A DNA stretch of 24,662 nucleotides from DASVEE01 sp036399695. Its GTDB lineage: Bacteria > Acidobacteriota > Thermoanaerobaculia > Gp7-AA8. The notes under the pieces are model-generated. The model saw only the letters and a list, made by a program, of their open reading frames with translations, did no database searches and was not told where the DNA came from. This document shows, piece by piece, positions 20,714 through 24,662 of this stretch. Every line of letters starts with the position of its first letter. The stretch's first letter is position 1. Made by a program: the position numbers and the translations under genes. The stretch spans positions 1-24,662 of the forward strand of contig DASWMP010000276.1 of the NCBI GenBank assembly GCA_036399695.1. The letters are read 5' to 3'.

Positions 20714-21271
20714 ATGCAGGCCAACGACATCCGCAAAGGAATAGTGATTCTCTTCGAGGGGGACCTCTGCAAGGTGATGGATTTCCGCCACCACACGCCG
20801 GGAAACCTTCGCGCCATGGTGCAGGCGAAGTTGCGTAACCTCCGCACGGGCAACCAGTTCGAGCACCGCTTCCGCTCGAACGACGAAATCGAGCCCGCCT
20901 ACATCTCGCAGCACGAGATGGAGTACCTCTACTCGGACGGCAGCTCGCACCACTTCATGAACACCGAGAATTACGAGCAGATCGAGATCTCGGAAGACGA
21001 TCTCGGCGACGCCACCGCCTGGCTCGCGCCCGGCCTCAAGATTCAGGTGCAGTTCCACGAGACCAAGCCCATCGGCGTCGAACTGCCGAAGTCGATGAAG
21101 GTGAAGATCGCCGAAACGCAGCCGCTCATCAAGGGCGGCACGGCCTCGGCGTCCTACAAGCCGGCGACGCTCGAGAACGGCGTGACCGTGCTCGTCCCGC
21201 CGTTCATCTCGGAAGGGGAAGAGATCATCGTCGACCCCGCTGAGAACCGCTACCTCGAGCGCGCGAAGTAA
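20714..21271 (+). CDS. efp: Translation elongation factor P with non-canonical tip residue
   Basis: A 185-aa elongation factor P, which binds stalled ribosomes between the P and E sites and promotes peptide bonds at consecutive prolines. All three beta-barrel domains are present: the KOW-like N-domain (MQANDIRKGIVILFEGDLCK), the OB domain with YSDGSSHHFMNTENYEQIEI, and the C-domain ending GEEIIVDPAENRYLERAK. In the loop that reaches the peptidyl-tRNA, E. coli has PGKG with the modified Lys34; here it is TPGNLRAM, with Asn31 at the tip. Neither beta-lysylation nor arginine rhamnosylation can occur on Asn, so the factor should work unmodified or by another route. ATG 20714 has AAAGGA eight bases upstream; an earlier in-frame ATG at 20606 would translate the repeat array. 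Confidence 0.95.
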   Translation: MQANDIRKGIVILFEGDLCKVMDFRHHTPGNLRAMVQAKLRNLRTGNQFEHRFRSNDEIEPAYISQHEMEYLYSDGSSHHFMNTENYEQIEISEDDLGDATAWLAPGLKIQVQFHETKPIGVELPKSMKVKIAETQPLIKGGTASASYKPATLENGVTVLVPPFISEGEEIIVDPAENRYLERAK

Positions 21272-21282
21272 CGTCTCGAACG

Positions 21283-21358
21283 CGTTGTCCGTTTCCGTGC
21301 TGGCGCTGCGCGACCGCCGCACATGACACTGACAACGGGCAACCGACAACGGACAACG
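21283..21358. repeat. GTTGTCC heptamer array with inverted arms, after efp
   Basis: Left arm CGTTGTCCGTTTCCG (21283-21297); right arm 21331-21358 of GACAACG/GGCAACC/GACAACG/GACAACG units. The 33-base centre contains GGCGCTGCGCG, whose complement holds the GCGCAGC word seen in other arrays. It starts 12 bases after the efp stop and ends six bases before the next ATG. Confidence 0.88.
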
Positions 21359-21363
21359 CCTCC

Positions 21364-21807
21364 ATGGTCGCCGTCAATTTTCTCTGCACGCAATGCGAGA
21401 CGAGGCTCGCCCGTGAATCGGGCGAGCCTCCGCGCGCATGCGAACAGTGCGGCACCGCAAGCAGCGTCGCCGCTCCCCCACCTGAGACGATCATCACCCA
21501 TTGCGCCGCCTGCGGTCACGCGGAGCTCTACTTCCAGAAGGACTTCAACCGCCGGACGGGCATGGCCCTCGTGGTCATCGGCTCGATCCTGGCGCCATTC
21601 ACCTACTTCATCTCATTGGTGGCCGTCACGATCCTCGACTACGTGATGTGGCGGGTCGTGAAAAACGTGATCGTCTGCTACGAGTGCCAGGCCGTCCACC
21701 GCGGCTACCCCACCAATCCCGAGTTGAAGCCGTTCGATCTGGTGATCCACGACCGGCACGTGTACGGCGCCGCGCCTCCGGGAGCGGAAGAGGGGCATCG
21801 GGATTGA
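21364..21807 (+). CDS. Double zinc-ribbon membrane protein, function unknown
   Basis: A 147-aa protein. Two zinc-ribbon-like sites are visible: Cys8/Cys11 with Cys26/Cys29, and Cys47/Cys50 with Cys105/Cys108. Between the two halves of the second site lies a hydrophobic stretch (about 67-95, GMALVVIGSILAPFTYFISL onward), either one long or two short membrane helices, so the second site would bring two soluble ends together at the membrane. No enzymatic motif is seen. ATG 21364 follows the GTTGTCC array directly and no ribosome binding site is evident, so it may depend on efp read-through. Its TGA stop (21805-21807) is formed by the first GGATTGA unit of the array that follows, suggesting the original C-terminus was altered by array insertion. 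Confidence 0.7.
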   Translation: MVAVNFLCTQCETRLARESGEPPRACEQCGTASSVAAPPPETIITHCAACGHAELYFQKDFNRRTGMALVVIGSILAPFTYFISLVAVTILDYVMWRVVKNVIVCYECQAVHRGYPTNPELKPFDLVIHDRHVYGAAPPGAEEGHRD

Positions 21808-21940
21808 GGATTGAGGATTGAGGATTGAGGATTGAGAATTGAGGATTGAGGATTGAGAATTGAGGATTGAGGATTGAGGATGAAGGACCGGTGGACCGAG
21901 CGCAGCAATCCTCAATCCTCAATCCCCAATCCTCAATCCT
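21801..21940. repeat. GGATTGA heptamer array with inverted arms, between convergent genes
   Basis: The left arm 21801-21880 is over eleven copies of GGATTGA, two of them the variant GAATTGA. The right arm 21907-21940 has nearly five complementary copies with one CCCAAT variant. The centre (21885-21906) starts GGACCGGTGGACC and ends GAGCGCAGC. The array overlaps the stop codon of the zinc-ribbon gene on the left and abuts the SDR stop codon (21941) on the right, so it can serve as a shared bidirectional terminator. Confidence 0.93.
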
Positions 21941-22654
21941 TCAAAAGTCCTGTCCCATGGCGTGGATGGCCAGTTCATCCACGACCCAGTGCTTCGGCAG
22001 CTTGAGCATGTCGACGATCATGCCGGCGAGAAAGTCGGGGCGGAGTGACCAGGTCTCTTCTTTGGTCCCTTCCGTGCCGCCGCCGAAGAAGGTGTCGATG
22101 ATGCCGGGGGTGAGGGTCATGACCTTGACGCCTTTGCCTTTCACCTCGCGGAGGATCGAGCCGGAGAAGCCGAGCACGCCGAACTTGCTGGCTACGTAGG
22201 CGGCCATGCCGGGGATGACACGGCGTCCGAGGTCGGAGGCGACGTTGACGATCTGTCCGGAGCCGGTGTGCTGCATGTCCGGGAGCACCGCTTTCGTCAT
22301 GTAGATCGTGCCTTTGAGGTTCACGTCGATCGTCAGGTCGATCTCGGTGATGGAGTGCTCGAGGAACGGCTTGTAGAAGCCGACGCCGGCATTGTTGACC
22401 AGGATGTCGATGGGGCCGAAGCGCTCGCGAACGGCCGCAACGCCCTGTTCGACGGAGGCCCAACTCGCCACGTCGAGGACGACGGGCATGGCCTCACCGC
22501 CATCCGCGCGGATGTCCTCGGCGACGCGCGCGACTTCATCGTGGGTGCGTGCGGCCACGGCCACGCGGACCCGCTCCTTCGCCAGGCGCATGGCTACGTG
22601 GCGCCCGAGGCCCCGGCTCGCGCCGGTCACGATGGCTACGTGGTTTTCGATCAA
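21941..22654 (-). CDS. Short-chain dehydrogenase/reductase (SDR)
   Basis: A 237-aa NAD(P)-dependent oxidoreductase of the classical SDR type. The cofactor-binding TGASRGLG is at residues 10-17, the NNAG motif at 87-90, and the catalytic Ser140, Tyr153 and Lys157 (YVASK) are all present. Arg36 after the second strand favours NADP(H). FabG-like sequence features are general, so the substrate cannot be named. The start is TTG at 22654: AAAGGAG lies five bases upstream, and the next residues (IENHVAIVTGAS) open the Rossmann fold with no in-frame ATG to use instead. The stop codon touches the GGATTGA array. Confidence 0.9.
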   Translation of the reverse strand: MIENHVAIVTGASRGLGRHVAMRLAKERVRVAVAARTHDEVARVAEDIRADGGEAMPVVLDVASWASVEQGVAAVRERFGPIDILVNNAGVGFYKPFLEHSITEIDLTIDVNLKGTIYMTKAVLPDMQHTGSGQIVNVASDLGRRVIPGMAAYVASKFGVLGFSGSILREVKGKGVKVMTLTPGIIDTFFGGGTEGTKEETWSLRPDFLAGMIVDMLKLPKHWVVDELAIHAMGQDF

Positions 22655-22672
22655 GGGGGCTCCTTTCAGAAG

Positions 22673-22770
22673 CGTTGTCCGTTTTCCGTTGTCCGTTGTC
22701 CGTGGCTGCGCTCAGCGGGACCGATCGCCGAGCGCAGGATGGAAAACGGGCAACGGGAAACGGGCAACGC
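22673..22770. repeat. GTTGTCC heptamer array with inverted arms, between divergent genes
   Basis: Left arm 22673-22703: GTTGTCC, GTTTTCC, GTTGTCC, GTTGTCC. Right arm 22741-22770: complementary GGAAAAC, GGGCAAC, GGGAAAC, GGGCAAC. The 37-base centre has GGCTGCGCTC and GAGCGCAGG as inverted flanks. Its part 22718-22738 is nearly the same as the centre of the GGATTGA array at 21885-21906, although the arms are unrelated. Confidence 0.9.
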
Positions 22771-22793
22771 GAGTTCATCCATAGGTCCGGCAT

Positions 22794-22799
22794 TAGAAT
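22794..22799 (+). promoter_or_regulatory. -10 element (TAGAAT), leaderless layout
   Basis: TAGAAT followed by ATCCCCC and ATG 22807: exactly seven bases, as for the genes at 109 and 10373. No ribosome binding site is present before the ATG. Confidence 0.55.
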
Positions 22800-22806
22800 A
22801 TCCCCC

Positions 22807-24462
22807 ATGACACGGCGCTCCCTCTCGATTCTCGCCATCAGCCTTCTCCTCGTCCTTTCGTGCAGCACCGGTCCGGATGCGTTCGCGCTCAAGCGGCGCT
22901 CCGTCACGCCGCCGTCGGCCGGGCCTTCCGGCCCCGTGCAGTGGCAGCACGACTGGGCCAAAGGGGCGGTGTTCTACGAGGTGTTCGTTCGCAGCTTTCA
23001 CGATTCGAACGGCGACGGCATCGGCGACATCAACGGGCTGATCTCGAAGCTCGACTACCTCAACGACGGCAACCCGGCCACGACGCAGGACCTCGGCGTG
23101 GACGCGCTCTGGCTGATGCCCATCTTCCAGTCGCCCAGCTATCACGGCTACGACACGGTCGACTACGAAACGATCGAGCAGGACTACGGCACCAACGAAG
23201 ACTTCCAGCGATTGCTGGACGAGGCGCATCGCCGCGGCATCCGGATCATCGTCGACTTCGTCGTCAATCACTCCAGCAGCCAGCACCCCTGGTTCATCGA
23301 GTCCGCCTCCTCCCCCACCTCGGCGAAGCGTGACTGGTACACCTGGAGCCCGACGGCGCTGCAGTGGTCGCAGCCGTGGGGTGGCGGGCAGACGTGGCAC
23401 GAACGGAACGGCGCCTGGTACTACGGCGTCTTCTGGGGCGGCATGCCGGACATCAACTGGCGCAATCCGGAAGCGAAAGCGGAGATGCTGCGCATCGCGA
23501 AGATGTGGCTGCAGCGCGGCGTCGACGGCTACCGTCTCGATGCCACACGGTACCTCGTCGAGACCGGCGGCGGCAGCGGCCAGTCCGACACCGCGGACAC
23601 GCACCAGGCGCTGAAGGACCTCGCGCGCGTCGTCCGGGAGACGAAGCCCGACGCGATCCTCGTCGCCGAGAACTGGACGGAGACGCCGATCATCGCCACG
23701 TACTACGGATCGACGTCGACGATCGCGGCCGGCGACGAGATGCCGATGAACTTCAACTTCCCGCTGGCCGCGGCGATCGTGCAGGGCGTCAACAGCGGCA
23801 GCGCGACGCCGATCGCCCTCAAGCTGCGCGAGGTGCTGCGTACGTATCCCGCGGGCGTGCTCGACGCGCCGTTCCTCACGAACCACGACCAGCGCCGCCT
23901 CGCCTCCGAGCTCGCCAACAGTGCCGCCAAGCAGCGCAGCGCCGCCGCGGTGCTGCTGACGCTTCCGGGCGCACCGTTCCTCTACTACGGCGAGGAAGTG
24001 GGCCTGCTGAATGGCCCGACCGGCGGCGACGAATCGAAGCGCACGCCCATGCCCTGGACGCAGGGCGGCGGCTTCACGACAGGCTCCCCCTGGTTTCAGT
24101 ACGCGCCCGGCATGTCGAGCGCAAACGTGGCGTCGCAGACGAACGACCCCGGCTCGCTGCTCTCCCGCTACCGCAATTTCATTCGCGTGCGGAAGGCGTC
24201 ACCGGCGCTGCGCCAGGGCACGCTGGAGATGCTCGACTCCACGAGCGGCCAGGTGCTGGCGTTCCTCCGCCGGACGGAAAATGAGACCGTGCTGGTGCTG
24301 CACAACGTGGGCGATTCGTTCGTGACGGCAGGCCCGCTGAGCGTGAGCGCCGCCGGACTGGACGCCGTGCTGGTGGACAGCGGCGTCGGCGTGAGCGGCG
24401 GAAACAACGCCTGGAACGTGGCCATGCCGCCCCGCACGAGCGGCGTGTGGCGTTTGCGGTGA
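22807..24462 (+). CDS. GH13 alpha-glucosidase/alpha-amylase-type lipoprotein
   Basis: A 551-aa secreted glycoside hydrolase family 13 enzyme. The N-terminus is a lipoprotein signal (SLLLVLSC, Cys19). The (beta/alpha)8 barrel runs from VFYEVFVRSFHDSNGDGIGD; conserved GH13 regions are DFVVNH (region I), GYRLDATRY with nucleophile Asp245 (region II), VAENW with acid/base Glu288 (region III) and FLTNHDQ with Asp361 (region IV). A C-terminal beta domain follows from about residue 465. NGDGIGDINGLISKLDYL is typical of the oligo-1,6-glucosidase/trehalose-synthase side of the family, so short alpha-glucans are the likely substrate. ATG 22807 was chosen because it starts the signal peptide seven bases after a TAGAAT box; an upstream in-frame start would translate the array. 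Confidence 0.92.
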   Translation: MTRRSLSILAISLLLVLSCSTGPDAFALKRRSVTPPSAGPSGPVQWQHDWAKGAVFYEVFVRSFHDSNGDGIGDINGLISKLDYLNDGNPATTQDLGVDALWLMPIFQSPSYHGYDTVDYETIEQDYGTNEDFQRLLDEAHRRGIRIIVDFVVNHSSSQHPWFIESASSPTSAKRDWYTWSPTALQWSQPWGGGQTWHERNGAWYYGVFWGGMPDINWRNPEAKAEMLRIAKMWLQRGVDGYRLDATRYLVETGGGSGQSDTADTHQALKDLARVVRETKPDAILVAENWTETPIIATYYGSTSTIAAGDEMPMNFNFPLAAAIVQGVNSGSATPIALKLREVLRTYPAGVLDAPFLTNHDQRRLASELANSAAKQRSAAAVLLTLPGAPFLYYGEEVGLLNGPTGGDESKRTPMPWTQGGGFTTGSPWFQYAPGMSSANVASQTNDPGSLLSRYRNFIRVRKASPALRQGTLEMLDSTSGQVLAFLRRTENETVLVLHNVGDSFVTAGPLSVSAAGLDAVLVDSGVGVSGGNNAWNVAMPPRTSGVWRLR

Positions 24463-24465
24463 GCA

Positions 24466-24484
24466 GTCTCGGAGTGCGGTGGCG
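24466..24484 (-). repeat. Inverted copy of the 52-70 repeat
   Basis: Identical over 19 bp, in opposite orientation, to bases 52-70. It lies three bases after the GH13 stop codon. The rest of the window to 24662 shows no gene; a run of seven T at about 24526-24532 lacks a strong stem. Confidence 0.85.
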
Positions 24485-24662
24485 AAGGGAGGGCGTCTCA
24501 AATCCATAGTCCGCCGAAAAGCCATTTTTTTACGGACGTCGACAGCCACGCGGATCGCTTGGACGAGCTCTGGTGAAGGAGCGGAAGTTGGTTGACGAGC
24601 GAGCGAAGTCGCCCAGAGGCGGGTGAAACGGGCCTCAGAATCGAGCGAAGCGGCGGTTCAGG

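Noticed and set aside
22666..23886. 406-codon minus-strand frame opposite the GH13 gene
   Set aside because: Antisense shadow; it also runs through the heptamer array.
24500..24540. Rho-independent terminator after the GH13 gene
   Set aside because: There is a run of seven T but no stable stem directly before it.

Overview
This is a GC-rich bacterial window with two kinds of sequence. The most likely source is a member of the Acidobacteriota (Thermoanaerobaculia or a related group). The signs are a PASTA-less Ser/Thr kinase fused to a PD40/TolB-like propeller, an S46 dipeptidyl-peptidase, an elongation factor P with a PGNLRA loop, a DUF3617 protein, and many intergenic arrays with a 7-bp period. 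No rRNA, tRNA or single-copy marker beyond efp is present, so the assignment is an inference.

Left block (1-11413), densely coded housekeeping and secreted functions: an exported S9-like alpha/beta hydrolase coupled by ATGA overlap to a small lipoprotein; a convergent 793-aa GT-C-like membrane protein; a divergent S46 peptidase (probably Asp/Glu-specific, DPP11-like); a membrane Ser/Thr kinase; an AI-2E/PerM-type permease with a Gln-rich loop; and a SAM methyltransferase. Several of these genes have a -10 hexamer only 7-8 bases before the start codon, the layout of leaderless mRNAs.

Middle block (about 11414-18690), a low-density accessory island: unrelated small genes, broken genes and dispersed repeats, mostly on the minus strand. 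It holds an unknown 262-aa protein, a frameshifted secreted peptidoglycan-binding protein, a CPHEEG/CPECPYW protein, a RibD/DHFR-like reductase between two direct copies of an IS-end-like repeat, a DUF4062 gene cut off next to an IS630-type transposase remnant, a three-gene cluster of tiny CxxCxGxG zinc-finger proteins around an unknown 144-aa protein, an attC-like palindrome, a small winged-helix protein, and fragments of an XRE regulator and an alpha/beta hydrolase. The truncated hydrolase marks the right border. A copy of the IS-end-like repeat just after the methyltransferase marks the left border.

Right block (18886-24662), dense again: a terminator, a DUF3617 protein and a branched-chain-amino-acid-type binding lipoprotein on the minus strand, then efp, a double zinc-ribbon membrane protein, a convergent SDR oxidoreductase, and a divergent GH13 alpha-glucosidase-type lipoprotein.

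The most striking theme is a family of inverted-arm arrays with a 7-bp unit in six intergenic spaces (3990, 6281, 20629, 21283, 21801, 22673), plus related units inside the membrane-protein gene (2939-3014). The arms use different heptamers (GGATTGA or GTTGTCC), but two arrays with different arms share nearly the same centre. This suggests one kind of element, or one generating process, that rewrites its arms.
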